Shown: positions 46,984 to 57,173 of the stretch, piece after piece
Layout of the letters: each line of letters begins with the position of its first letter
Position numbering within the stretch: the stretch's first letter is position 1
Assembly: GCA_019636335.1 (NCBI GenBank)
Contig: JAHBXR010000004.1
Span: forward strand, 62,001-126,000
Source of the DNA: Pirellulales bacterium
Lineage (GTDB): Bacteria > Planctomycetota > Planctomycetia > Pirellulales > JAEUIK01
DNA: 64,000 bases
Direction: 5' to 3'
The notes under the pieces: generated by a model
Told to the model about the DNA's origin: nothing
The model's database searches: none
What the model saw: only the letters and a program-made list of their open reading frames with translations
Translations under genes and position numbers: made by a program

Positions 46984-49900
46984 TTATTCGACGAACACGA
47001 ACTCCTTGGTGTTCATTAGCGCATGGGCCAGTCCCTGGTAGGCCAGGGGCGGCGTATCTCCCGCACGCATCCGCGCGTCGAGATACGCAAGTGCCGCGTC
47101 GAGTTCCTGCGCATCGGGCGCACGCGAAAACGCTGCCAGGTACATGGCCGTGATGCGCGCGTGCGCGTCTACTTGCGGGTGCTCGGCCAGCACGCGCTCG
47201 GCCCAGACGCGGGCTTGATCGAGCACGAAGGGGTTGTTGAGCATGGCCAGCGACTGGCTGGGCGTGTTCGACGTACCGCGGCGTCCCATCGTCGTGATGG
47301 GGCGGGGAAAATCGAACGCCACCAGCATGGGCTGGATGAAGTTGCGTCGCACGCCGGTATAGAGCGTGCGGCGGCCATCGCCGTCGAGCGGTCCGCGCGC
47401 TTGCGGCGTGCCGCGGTCGACTGTGCCCTCTTCGATATAGGGCATGATCGGGGGGCCTCCCACCGTGCGATCGAGGCGACCGCTGACGGTCAACAACGCA
47501 TCGCGTATCGCCTCGACCTCGAGCCGTTGCGGCGGCACGTGCTGCCAGAGCCGATTCGTCGGATCGGCGGCCACCGCCTCGGGCGAAGCCTGCCCCGACA
47601 ACCGATAGGTCGCCGAATTGAGCATCAAGCGATGCATCGCCTTGAGCGACCACCCCGACTCGATAAAACGCCGTGCCAGGTAGTCGAGCAACTCGGGATG
47701 CGTGGGAAGTTCGCCCATGTGGCCGAAGTCGTCGGGCGTGGCCACGAGCCCCCGACCAAAGTGGTGCTGCCAGAGGCGATTCACCATGACTCGCGCCAAC
47801 AGCGGGTTCTGCGCGGGATCGACCACGCGGCGTGCGAGCTCGAGACGTCCGCTGCCCACCGCCGACGAGCGTTCCTGGACTCCGCCGAAGACCTGCATGA
47901 ACCGCCGCGGCGCCGGCTCGCCCAGCACGCGATAGTTGCCGCGCACGAAGACGCGCTCGTCCTCGCCCGTTCCGTCCACCATCGCCAGTGCGTATTGCGG
48001 CGCAGGCAGTGCGGCCTCGACCTCGCGATAGTAGGCGGCCACGTCCTCTTTGAGCTCGACGTGCAGAAGTCCCGACGCGAGCATCCAATTCACGAGGGCC
48101 ACGTGATCGTCGTCGACTGTTCCGCCGCTTTCTCGGCTGGCCGTCGCGGCGGCCACGGCTTCGAGCACCGCCGACTGGTAGCGTGCCGCGAGCTCCTCGA
48201 CCGATGCCACCGGCGGCGTCAGCACTAGGCTCGATATGCCGCTCGGCGATAGCGCTGGGGCCACTTCGTCCGACGTGCGAATCTCGCGCGCGAAGAGATA
48301 ACCATCGACCGCGCGGTTCTGCGCGATCGCCTCGGGCAGCGTCTGCGTGGGATTCGGCAGCGGGCTGTCGACCAATTCGAGGTAAGCGCGATGACCGCGC
48401 CACAACTCGAGATCGAACGTGCGCCAGGCGAGCCGATCGTCGTCGAGCCCGATGGTCAGCCCGCCGTAGATCGGATCGCGAATCAGCGTGAAGCCATCGA
48501 TGATCACATTCAGCCGGCTGCCGCGCCCCGCGGCCAGCACGTGCAGGTAACGCCGGTCGATCGTGAAGCTGGGCGAGCGCAGCGTGCCTTCGAGCCGTGG
48601 CGACAACTGGCCACTATGCGCCGCACCAGGGGGGACCAACCTCGCGCGGGGCTCGCGATTCGCTCCCGCGACGGTGAGCAACCACTCGCCCGAGGACGCG
48701 GGCCCGGCGCCAAAACTGTCGCCGGTGGCCAACCAATCGCGCCACGCCGCCAACTGAGGATCGGCAAAGCCCGCCAGCCGCGTGGCGCCTGCCAGCCGAG
48801 CGGCGGCATCATCGCTGGCGGCGCTGAGGCGCAGGGCGAGTGCCTCGCTCTCGGCGCCAAACTCGGCGGGGTCCGCGCTCGCGGTGCCTAGCACGCGCCA
48901 GGCGTGAAGCGGATGGGCAGGATCCTTGAGCTCGTCGCCCGCCAAGGCCTCGAGCCAGCGCGTCAGTTGGCTGGGATCGAGACCCCGTTCGCGCGCGATG
49001 CGTCCGCAGTGGGCGTCGCGATCTTGTGCGCCGTTCGTCGATTGCTCGACCGCCGTATTCACTTCGCGGGCCGCCAGCAGGCTTGCCGCCACCTGCTCGC
49101 CCACGCGATGCCAACCGGGCCGCTGTTGCGGCAGTTCCCCCACCCACCCCGCGCGAATCTGCGCCAGTTGCTCCTTGCCGGCGGCGATTCGTCCCCCGGG
49201 ATCGAGCGGCGCCTGCTGATAACGCGAGCTCTTCAAGTAGCCGGCCAGCGCGTAGTAGTCCTTCGTCGCGATGGCGTCGAACTTGTGATCGTGGCAGCGG
49301 GCGCAGGCGATCGTCTGCGCGAGAAATGTCTTCCCCAACACGTCGAGCTGGTTGTCGATTCGATCGGCCTGCGTCTGCCGCACATCGACTGGCGAGTGCG
49401 ACGCCTCGAGCAGCCAGTAGAAGCCCGTGCCGAGCACCGATTCGTTCGTGCCGTCGTGCGGATTTCGTCGCGGCTCGGTCAGCAGATCGCCCGCCAGATG
49501 CTCGACGACGAACTGGTCGTAGGGCAGGTCGGCATTCAAGGCGCGCACGACATAATCGCGATAGCGCCAGGCATGGTAGATGTCGTAATCGAATTCGTGT
49601 CCGAGCGTATCGGCGTAGCGCACCAGATCGAGCCAGTGCCGCCCCCAGCGTTCGCCGTAGTGGGGCGAGGCGAGCAGTCGCTCGACGACGCGCGCTTCGG
49701 CCTGCGGCGAATTGTCGGCCAGATAGGCGGCCAGTTCCTCGGTCGTCGGGGGCAGGCCAATCAGGTCGAACGTCACTCGGCGTAACCACGCGGCGCGCGG
49801 CAAGGGGGCCGCGGGCGCCAGGCTGGCTGCTTCGAGCGGCGCCAAAATGTAGGCATCGAGTTCTGTTTTCGCCCACGCGACATCGCGCACCGGCGGGGGA

Positions 49901-50409
49901 GACGATTTGGCAAGTGGCTGGTAAGCCCAATGCTTCGCGCGTTCGGCGAGCTCGAATCCGCTGGCCGGCTTCACGGCGGCTGCCGTCGACTCGGCCGGCC
50001 AGGGAGCCCCGTCGGCCACCCAACGCTCGAACAACTTGATTTGCTTGTCCGACAGCTTGCCCGTGGGGGGCATCTGGTAGCCGTCGGGACCGTAACGCAG
50101 GGCTTCGACCGCGAGACTTTCTTCCGGCTTGCGCGGCTCGATGGCCGGCCCGGTATCGCCGCCCGCCAGCCAAGCCGCGCGCGAATCGACGCGCAGCCCT
50201 CCCTTTTGCTCCTGGTCGGCGTGGCAGCGGTAACAGTTGTCGACCAGCAGCGGGCGGATCTGCCTCTCGAAGAACTCGATCTGCTCGGCCGAAAAATCGG
50301 GCGACCCCTCGTCCCCCCGGGCACGCGGCACAATCAAGGCAGCGCCCGCCAACAGCAAAACACCGAGCACGTATCGAGTTCGCACGATCGGTGAGAGACC
50401 GTTCCGCAT
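46984..50409 (-). CDS. PSD1-type protein with cytochrome c, DUF1549 and DUF1553 domains
   Basis: From ATG at 50409 the protein has 1141 residues; codons upstream are open, but this start places a signal peptide (VRTRYVLGVLLLAGAALIVP) at the N-terminus. A planctomycete cytochrome c domain follows with heme site CYRCH (about residue 60) and MPPTGKLSDKQIKLFERWV. DUF1549 comes next (about 190-400; AWLRRVTFDLIGLPPTTEEL, IACARCHDHKFDAI with a second CxxCH). A central beta-rich, possibly carbohydrate-binding module spans about 500-760, and DUF1553 is at the C-terminus (RVMVNRLWQHHFGRGLV, then NTPSQSLAMLNNPFV). Operon partner of the DUF1501 gene. Confidence 0.9.
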   Translation of the reverse strand: MRNGLSPIVRTRYVLGVLLLAGAALIVPRARGDEGSPDFSAEQIEFFERQIRPLLVDNCYRCHADQEQKGGLRVDSRAAWLAGGDTGPAIEPRKPEESLAVEALRYGPDGYQMPPTGKLSDKQIKLFERWVADGAPWPAESTAAAVKPASGFELAERAKHWAYQPLAKSSPPPVRDVAWAKTELDAYILAPLEAASLAPAAPLPRAAWLRRVTFDLIGLPPTTEELAAYLADNSPQAEARVVERLLASPHYGERWGRHWLDLVRYADTLGHEFDYDIYHAWRYRDYVVRALNADLPYDQFVVEHLAGDLLTEPRRNPHDGTNESVLGTGFYWLLEASHSPVDVRQTQADRIDNQLDVLGKTFLAQTIACARCHDHKFDAIATKDYYALAGYLKSSRYQQAPLDPGGRIAAGKEQLAQIRAGWVGELPQQRPGWHRVGEQVAASLLAAREVNTAVEQSTNGAQDRDAHCGRIARERGLDPSQLTRWLEALAGDELKDPAHPLHAWRVLGTASADPAEFGAESEALALRLSAASDDAAARLAGATRLAGFADPQLAAWRDWLATGDSFGAGPASSGEWLLTVAGANREPRARLVPPGAAHSGQLSPRLEGTLRSPSFTIDRRYLHVLAAGRGSRLNVIIDGFTLIRDPIYGGLTIGLDDDRLAWRTFDLELWRGHRAYLELVDSPLPNPTQTLPEAIAQNRAVDGYLFAREIRTSDEVAPALSPSGISSLVLTPPVASVEELAARYQSAVLEAVAAATASRESGGTVDDDHVALVNWMLASGLLHVELKEDVAAYYREVEAALPAPQYALAMVDGTGEDERVFVRGNYRVLGEPAPRRFMQVFGGVQERSSAVGSGRLELARRVVDPAQNPLLARVMVNRLWQHHFGRGLVATPDDFGHMGELPTHPELLDYLARRFIESGWSLKAMHRLMLNSATYRLSGQASPEAVAADPTNRLWQHVPPQRLEVEAIRDALLTVSGRLDRTVGGPPIMPYIEEGTVDRGTPQARGPLDGDGRRTLYTGVRRNFIQPMLVAFDFPRPITTMGRRGTSNTPSQSLAMLNNPFVLDQARVWAERVLAEHPQVDAHARITAMYLAAFSRAPDAQELDAALAYLDARMRAGDTPPLAYQGLAHALMNTKEFVFVE

Positions 50410-50545
50410 GGAGTGGATCGCGTGGCTGGCGGGCGAGAAGGTCACAAGCCCCGGGTCTGGCGCTGGCGCCGTACGCTCGATTGTCTTCCAATCGCCACGG
50501 CACGGCAAGAAGTTCGGCCTCGCTCGGCAGGCTCGCCTGGATGTC

Positions 50546-52576
50546 CTATTCCCACAACTCCATGCGGCGGTCGTTTCGCTGCTGGATCAGACGACGCACC
50601 GGCTCTTCCTGTAGTTTGCCGGCAGGGTCGAACAACAGCTCCGACGAGCACTTCTGCGGATCGAGCGGCACGCGACGTTGCCATCGCTCGAGAGCTCCCT
50701 TGCGGGCCTGCACGCGCGTCGGCAAGGGGCCAACATAGTCGAACGCGAAATCGCGGAATTCATCGTCTTGTTGCAGCGCGCGATGCGCGAGATAGCGCAC
50801 CGGCGAATAAGGATCGACGAGCAACTCGGCCAAGAACGGAGGCATCCACTCCGTCCCCGCGATCTGCCGCGCCGGCTCCCAACCAAAATGCCAGGCGGTC
50901 AAGGCCCGCTGACCGGCATCGCCGCGCAGCAGCCAGCGGAGCGCCGCCGAAGTGGTCCGAGACTCCTCGTCGAGCTGCGGGGCCGGCTGGCCGTACCAGC
51001 TCGTCAGATGCTCCCCCGTCCACTGGAGCGTCTCGTCGAGATGGCACAGATTGCAGGCGTTCGGCCGGCCGTACTTCGTGCTCTCTTCCACGCTCGGGTT
51101 CGTCACCGTGTGCGAGCGGATCCCCTTCATCAGCCCGTACGTCGTGTGGGGCATGTGGCAGTTGTAGCAACGGCTCCCTTCCGAATCGGCCGCATGGTGC
51201 GTGTGCTCCGTCAGCTTCGACTCGTACTCGCCGTGACACTGCAGGCAGGCCTGGTTGCCGTCCATCCCCGCGCCCAACTGGTTCTCTGGCTTCCCTTCGT
51301 GCAGCGAGTGGCAACTGACGCACGACAGGTCGCCGCGTTGATGACAGGCCGTTTCCAAGAGCCCGTTGTATTCCCGACCCGAAACGCGCACCATGCCGTC
51401 GGGCCAGAAGAAGTGGCTGAGCATCTCGGCCGACTGCATCGGGTTGGTCGGCTGCGCCAGATCGGGATCTGCTCCCTGTTCGAGCGCCACCCTTCGCGGA
51501 TTGCGCAATACGAAACGCGTCGAGTCGAGTGGTTGTCCCGGACGAAAGGTGTCTCCCTGACCGTGCCAGTAGTCCTGCTGATCGTGAACCGAGTGGACAC
51601 TGTGGCAGCGTCCGCAGACTTGAGCCGAAGTCTTCGCATCGCATCGTGCCGGATTGATGATCGTCGGATCGGCCACGTCGCTGGCCGGCTTCCGCGGAGC
51701 GTCGAACGCAGCGCCGGCCAGTGCCGTGCCGGCCGCCTCGTGCCTGGCGATGTGCTCCGCCCCCGGACCGTGGCAGGCCTCGCACGCGATGCCCAGTTCG
51801 GCCACGCGCGTCTCGGGTGATCCAACCCCTTGAGCGAGCTTCGGCTGACCGGCTACCGCATGGCACGCCACGCAGACTTCGTTCCAGGCCTGCACCTTGA
51901 GGGGTGCCTCGTACGGCTCGCTGGGGCCGTGCAAGAAGACGTCCGAACGGGGTACCCAGCGAGCCTCGTCGATGAGATAGATGAGCGGCACGGTCACCAG
52001 GCGCTTCGTCTCGGGCCCCTGCACCCAGTAAAGTTGCATGTGGTGCGAGCCGGTCGACATGATCACGCGACGATCGACCTGCGGAGGCTCGCTGGGCAGG
52101 CCCGGACGTCGGTCGGCCGGGGGCGCCTTCATGTCGAGATACCACTCGGGGTCGGGCAGATTGACCCAGAACTCCTCGCCCCGGCGCGAAAGGCGATATT
52201 CGCGTCCCTGGGCCTTCAACACCACATCGTCGAACGGCGCGACGACCGACTCGGGCGAGACGGCCTGCGTCATCGTGCGATGGTAGCTATGGTGCCACGA
52301 CCGAAACTGTTCCTGGTGACACTTCTGGCAGGCCTGCGACGTGACGTAGCCCCCCTCGGTGCGCCGACTGGGGAGCATCTCGGCCTGCGTGAGCGAGGTG
52401 TGATCGCCGATGCGGATCAGACTGTTGACATAGAGCAGCGCGCCCCCCACGATCGCAAGCAGGAGTGCCCCGCCGATCCAAGGTCGCACGCGGCTGGCGC
52501 GCAACCCTGTCATGGGCAGCGCCACCACAATGGCGATCCCGCTTACCAACAGTAATGGCGGCAGAGCGGACCACAT
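50546..52576 (-). CDS. Octaheme c-type cytochrome (copy A)
   Basis: A 676-residue protein. The N-terminus has two membrane helices (PPLLLVSGIAIVVALPMTGL and GGALLLAIVGGALLYVNSLI). Eight heme-binding CxxCH sites follow near residues 82 (CQKCH), 234 (CVACH), 263 (CEACH), 320 (CGRCH), 418 (CVSCH), 443 (CLQCH), 469 (CYNCH) and 507 (CNLCH). Many extra His (GSHHMQLYW, HTHHAADSEG) could be distal ligands. The last 150 residues look HEAT-like (RYLAHRALQQDDEFRDF). It is expected on the outer face of the cytoplasmic membrane, moving electrons; the partner is unknown. It starts 10 bp after the stop of its paralogue, so the two form an operon. Hemes 5-8 lie in a block nearly identical to the paralogue. 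Confidence 0.88.
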   Translation of the reverse strand: MWSALPPLLLVSGIAIVVALPMTGLRASRVRPWIGGALLLAIVGGALLYVNSLIRIGDHTSLTQAEMLPSRRTEGGYVTSQACQKCHQEQFRSWHHSYHRTMTQAVSPESVVAPFDDVVLKAQGREYRLSRRGEEFWVNLPDPEWYLDMKAPPADRRPGLPSEPPQVDRRVIMSTGSHHMQLYWVQGPETKRLVTVPLIYLIDEARWVPRSDVFLHGPSEPYEAPLKVQAWNEVCVACHAVAGQPKLAQGVGSPETRVAELGIACEACHGPGAEHIARHEAAGTALAGAAFDAPRKPASDVADPTIINPARCDAKTSAQVCGRCHSVHSVHDQQDYWHGQGDTFRPGQPLDSTRFVLRNPRRVALEQGADPDLAQPTNPMQSAEMLSHFFWPDGMVRVSGREYNGLLETACHQRGDLSCVSCHSLHEGKPENQLGAGMDGNQACLQCHGEYESKLTEHTHHAADSEGSRCYNCHMPHTTYGLMKGIRSHTVTNPSVEESTKYGRPNACNLCHLDETLQWTGEHLTSWYGQPAPQLDEESRTTSAALRWLLRGDAGQRALTAWHFGWEPARQIAGTEWMPPFLAELLVDPYSPVRYLAHRALQQDDEFRDFAFDYVGPLPTRVQARKGALERWQRRVPLDPQKCSSELLFDPAGKLQEEPVRRLIQQRNDRRMELWE
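50978..51324 (-). repeat. Near-identical 347-nt block, copy 1 (pairs with 53019-53365)
   Basis: Only four differences are seen against 53019-53365, at 50999, 51014, 51119 and 51173, and all are silent. It encodes the residues from CVSCHSLHEG to SWYGQPAP, which are identical in both cytochromes. Flanking sequence is clearly diverged. The pattern implies recent gene conversion or very strong constraint. Confidence 0.88.
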
Positions 52577-52586
52577 CGAGAAACGA

Positions 52587-54629
52587 CTATTCCCAGAGCT
52601 CCAACTTGCGATCGTCGCGCGCGCCGATCGTCTTCCGTACGGCCTCCTCCTGCAGCGTCCCGTCCGGGTTCATCAGCAGGCGCGCCGCGGCCGGTGGCGG
52701 GATCTCGTGGGGAGCGTTTTTCCAGCGTTCAATCATTTGCTCGCGCACGGCAGCACGCTCCTTGAGGGGCGCGACGAAGTCGTAGTCGATCTCTTGGAAA
52801 CCTTCGTTCTTCTTGAGCGCGTGGTAGCTCATATAACGCACGGCGGAATAAGGATCGACGAGCAGCTCGGCCAGAAAGGGGGGCATCCAGTCGGTGCCCG
52901 AGGCCTGCCGCGCCGGTTCCCAGCCGAAATGCCACGCCGCCAAGGCCCGCTGACCGGCATCGCCGCGCAGCAGCCAGCGGAGCGCCGCCGACGTCTGTTT
53001 TTCTTCTTCAAGCAACGTCGGGGCCGGCTGGCCGTACCAACTCGTCAGATGCTCTCCCGTCCACTGGAGCGTCTCGTCGAGATGGCACAGATTGCAGGCG
53101 TTCGGCCGGCCGTACTTCGTGCTCTCTTCCACGCTCGGGTTCGTCACCGTGTGCGAGCGAATCCCCTTCATCAGCCCGTACGTCGTGTGGGGCATGTGGC
53201 AGTTGTAGCAACGACTCCCTTCCGAATCGGCCGCATGGTGCGTGTGCTCCGTCAGCTTCGACTCGTACTCGCCGTGACACTGCAGGCAGGCCTGGTTGCC
53301 GTCCATCCCCGCGCCCAACTGGTTCTCTGGCTTCCCTTCGTGCAGCGAGTGGCAACTGACGCACGCCATGTCACCCCGCTGATAGCAAGGAGACTCGAGC
53401 AAGCCGTTGAAATCGCGACCCGAGACTCGCACCTGTCCATCCGGCCAATAGTAGTGCGACAGAATTGCGGGCAGTTGATATTTGTTCGTCGGACGGACGG
53501 CGTTCGGGTCCGCTCCTGCTTCGAGCGCGATCTGTCGTGGGTCGCGTACGACGAGCCGATTCTCGAATAAGTTCGTGCCCGGCCGAAACGTATCCCCCTG
53601 CCCATGCTTCCAATCGAGCTCGTCCTGGGGATGGCTGATTCCGTGGCACCGTCCGCAGATCTGTGCCGAGGTCTTCGAATCGCAACGGGCGGGGTTGATG
53701 ATTGTCGGGTCGCCTGAACCCGTGCCGCGCTGCGGCGTCGAAGCCGCCTGGTCGGCGCTGGCGAGTTGGCCGGCTTCAGCCTGGCGCTGGGCAACCGTAT
53801 GTACCCGCACGTGCTCTTCGCCTGGGCCGTGGCAGGCTTCGCAGGCAATGCCCAATTCGGCCACGCGTGTATCGGCATGGCCACTCTTTTCGTCGACGCG
53901 CGGTTGCCCGGCCACGGCGTGGCAATTGACGCACACGTCATTCCACGACTGCACGGGCAGGTGATCTTCGTAATACTTGCCTCCCACCAGGAAGACATTC
54001 GCACGAGGGGCCCACCGCTGGTCGTGAATCAGATAGATGATCGGCACGTTGTAGTACCGATTCGTCAAGGGGCTGACCGTCCAATAGAGTTGCATGTGAT
54101 GCGATCCGGTCGACATCACGATGCGGCGATCCACTTGCGGCGCGTCGGTAAGCTTCACCTTGGATTTCGTTTCCTCCGCTTGCCGCGTCAGGATCCATTC
54201 GACGTCGGGCATATTCACCCAGAACTCGTCGCCGCGGCGATAGAAGCGAAACTTGAGTCCTTGGGTTTCAATCTCCGTGTTGTCGAACGGGGCAAGAACC
54301 GTCTCGGGGGTTACCGCCTGCGTCATCGTGCGATGGTAACTGTCGTGCCAACTGTGGAACTGGTCGGCGTGGCAAGACTGGCAGGCCTGCGAGCTGACAT
54401 AGCCCCCTTCGACCCGACGGTCGGGGACCGGTTTCGCCTCGGCCAGATGCGGACCACCCAGAAAGGGGCGCGCGCCAAAGAACAACATTCCTCCCCCTGC
54501 CAGCACCAGCAGCAACGCCAGGAGAGCGATGCGCTTGGAAGGCCACGGAAGTCGCGAACCGGTGGCCGGCAGCGCCGCCACGACGGCGATGCCAACGACC
54601 AGCATCAATTGTGGAAGGATTCCCCCCAT
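52587..54629 (-). CDS. Octaheme c-type cytochrome (copy B)
   Basis: A 680-residue paralogue of copy A and first gene of the operon. Two N-terminal helices (LMLVVGIAVVAALPATGS and IALLALLLVLAGGGMLFFGA) precede eight CxxCH sites in the same order (CQSCH, CVNCH, CEACH, CGRCH, CVSCH, CLQCH, CYNCH, CNLCH). The first four hemes and the tail differ clearly from copy A; an insertion of about 15 residues rich in Ala/Gln (VAQRQAEAGQLASADQAAST) lies between hemes 3 and 4. The C-terminus again has HEAT-like helices (VRYMSYHALKKNEGF). No reductase or quinol oxidase gene is adjacent. The electron acceptor is unknown. Confidence 0.88.
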   Translation of the reverse strand: MGGILPQLMLVVGIAVVAALPATGSRLPWPSKRIALLALLLVLAGGGMLFFGARPFLGGPHLAEAKPVPDRRVEGGYVSSQACQSCHADQFHSWHDSYHRTMTQAVTPETVLAPFDNTEIETQGLKFRFYRRGDEFWVNMPDVEWILTRQAEETKSKVKLTDAPQVDRRIVMSTGSHHMQLYWTVSPLTNRYYNVPIIYLIHDQRWAPRANVFLVGGKYYEDHLPVQSWNDVCVNCHAVAGQPRVDEKSGHADTRVAELGIACEACHGPGEEHVRVHTVAQRQAEAGQLASADQAASTPQRGTGSGDPTIINPARCDSKTSAQICGRCHGISHPQDELDWKHGQGDTFRPGTNLFENRLVVRDPRQIALEAGADPNAVRPTNKYQLPAILSHYYWPDGQVRVSGRDFNGLLESPCYQRGDMACVSCHSLHEGKPENQLGAGMDGNQACLQCHGEYESKLTEHTHHAADSEGSRCYNCHMPHTTYGLMKGIRSHTVTNPSVEESTKYGRPNACNLCHLDETLQWTGEHLTSWYGQPAPTLLEEEKQTSAALRWLLRGDAGQRALAAWHFGWEPARQASGTDWMPPFLAELLVDPYSAVRYMSYHALKKNEGFQEIDYDFVAPLKERAAVREQMIERWKNAPHEIPPPAAARLLMNPDGTLQEEAVRKTIGARDDRKLELWE
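53019..53365 (-). repeat. Near-identical 347-nt block, copy 2 (pairs with 50978-51324)
   Basis: Counterpart of the block in the downstream cytochrome at an offset of 2041. A shorter exact match (52940-52992 with 50899-50951) lies just beside it, separated by a diverged stretch. Confidence 0.88.
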
Positions 54630-55078
54630 CGATCGAATCTCAGCAAGGGGTCACGGCGAGATGGTTGCGCGGAAACTCGGCACAGAAAAGCGCCACCGAG
54701 GGCTATCTTCGAGTCTATCCTGACTCTAGCAGCGAAACAAACTTTCGGCCGTGGCGGAGTGAACCTGGGGCGAGATCCCCGCAGGCGGCTGGGCGCGCCA
54801 TAAAAAGCCCCCTTCATGCGTCTTGGCCCCGGGCCGCAAACGGTGTCTCGAGCGATTCCTCCGGACAGGCCCCGATCGAATTCGCTCGCGCAGCATGCTG
54901 CGCCATCTCCGGGCGCGTGCGAATCCGACACACCGAAGCGTGCGTTGGCCGTGGAGTCCGTCGCACGTATTCCTTGACCGGCAGGTACCAACCCAAGCGG
55001 GCCTCAGGGCGATCCTCGCAACCGCTCCAATTCGCCCGATCGTTCGTTTCGACACCCCGGAGGCGCGAACCTGCGAAC
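54630..55078. other. Divergent intergenic region between cytochromes and leuA
   Basis: About 450 bp. It contains a weak promoter candidate for the cytochrome operon at 54712-54740. Open frames across the region on both strands are Arg/Ser-rich and show no protein family, so I read it as noncoding. Confidence 0.5.
54712..54740 (-). promoter_or_regulatory. Candidate promoter of the octaheme cytochrome operon
   Basis: On the minus strand TTGTTT (54740-54735) and TAGACT (54717-54712) are 17 bp apart, about 83 bp before the ATG at 54629. The hexamers match the sigma70 consensus in only three and four of six positions. Confidence 0.3.
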
Positions 55079-55107
55079 TTGACCGAGGGTCTTGGGTTCG
55101 GTAGAGT
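55079..55107 (+). promoter_or_regulatory. Promoter of the leuA leader
   Basis: TTGACC (55079-55084) and TAGAGT (55102-55107) are separated by exactly 17 bp. The -35 matches TTGACA in five of six positions and the -10 matches TATAAT in four. Transcription would begin near 55114, about 80 nt before the leader peptide. Confidence 0.55.
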
Positions 55108-55192
55108 CGATAAGCCCTTGAGGCGTCCGGAAATGACCCGAATTGGGTGAATTTCGATCGCCCAAGTCCACAACTGCCTGGGAACGCTTCCC

Positions 55193-55261
55193 GTGTCGCC
55201 ACAAACCCTACTGCCGCTACTTTTGCTGGGCCTAGGGGCCCGGTTTGGGCTTGAGGGTTAA
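55193..55261 (+). CDS. Leucine-rich leader peptide of leuA
   Basis: GTG at 55193, preceded by GGGAA eight bases upstream, opens a 22-codon frame ending at TAA 55259-55261. The sequence begins MSPQTLLPLLLLGLG and has eight Leu in total. Leu codons in order are CTA, CTG, CTA, CTT, TTG, CTG, CTA and CTT. CTA and CTT are rare in this high-GC DNA, so their excess is notable. A terminator follows 33 bp later and leuA starts 255 bp downstream. The arrangement is that of an attenuation control peptide: slow translation at Leu codons when leucyl-tRNA is scarce would alter folding of the transcript. Confidence 0.75.
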   Translation: MSPQTLLPLLLLGLGARFGLEG

Positions 55262-55308
55262 TCCACGGTCGCTTCCTGAAATCGAATGCCACCGAACCCC
55301 GAGGCCCA
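55246..55308 (+). promoter_or_regulatory. Proposed antiterminator of the leuA leader
   Basis: TGGGCTTGAGGGTT (55246-55259) can pair with AACCCCGAGGCCCA (55295-55308), giving 12 of 14 pairs (one wobble, two mismatches). This would occupy the left arm of the terminator. The first segment ends at the leader stop codon, so a ribosome at the stop would mask it. An upstream stretch AAACCCT (55203-55209), at the first Leu codon, can pair with the same segment as a protector. Confidence 0.6.
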
Positions 55309-55331
55309 GCCGGTCTCGGGGTTCTTTTTTT
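55294..55331 (+). terminator. Intrinsic terminator in the leuA leader (attenuator)
   Basis: GAACCCCGAG (55294-55303) and CTCGGGGTTC (55315-55324) form a perfect 10-bp stem with an 11-nt loop, followed by seven T (55325-55331). There is no other plus-strand gene for over 10 kb upstream, so its target is the leuA leader transcript itself. Confidence 0.85.
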
Positions 55332-55401
55332 GCCCGTTCGCCGACTTCCAGCGAACCGGAACGGTAGGGAGTAGGATGTTGATGGCCGTTGAAATCCGAC
55401 C

Positions 55402-55462
55402 GGGGCGACAAGCCCCTTCGAGGGCATGGCTGGTGCTACGAAGGCCGACCAAGAGTCGGCCT
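55402..55462 (+). promoter_or_regulatory. Two further hairpins between attenuator and leuA
   Basis: GGGGC-GACAA-GCCCC (55402-55416) and AGGCCGAC-CAAGA-GTCGGCCT (55442-55462, 8-bp stem) lie in the transcribed region between the terminator and the leuA start. Neither is followed by a U-tract. They may be mRNA stability elements. Confidence 0.4.
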
Positions 55463-55516
55463 GCTCGTCGCGTCGCACCCACCATCGACCCTGTTTAGCC
55501 CGGACCACAAATCATC

Positions 55517-57073
<1,557 letters not shown>

Positions 57074-57173
57074 AGCGCCGCGAACGTGGCGGCGTCGAAT
57101 TCAATTCCACGTCGCTAGCGCATTAACAGGCGATAGTCGTGGGCGCGGACCGGTCGTGCCAGCTCCAGGCTCG

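Noticed and set aside
54814-55173. Other small open frames between the cytochromes and leuA
   Set aside because: They overlap each other on both strands, have no ribosome sites and no recognisable features.
54726-55508. Long minus-strand open frame covering the leuA leader
   Set aside because: Arg/Ser/Pro-rich with no family resemblance and no ribosome site; it is open because of GC content, and the plus-strand signals explain the sequence better.
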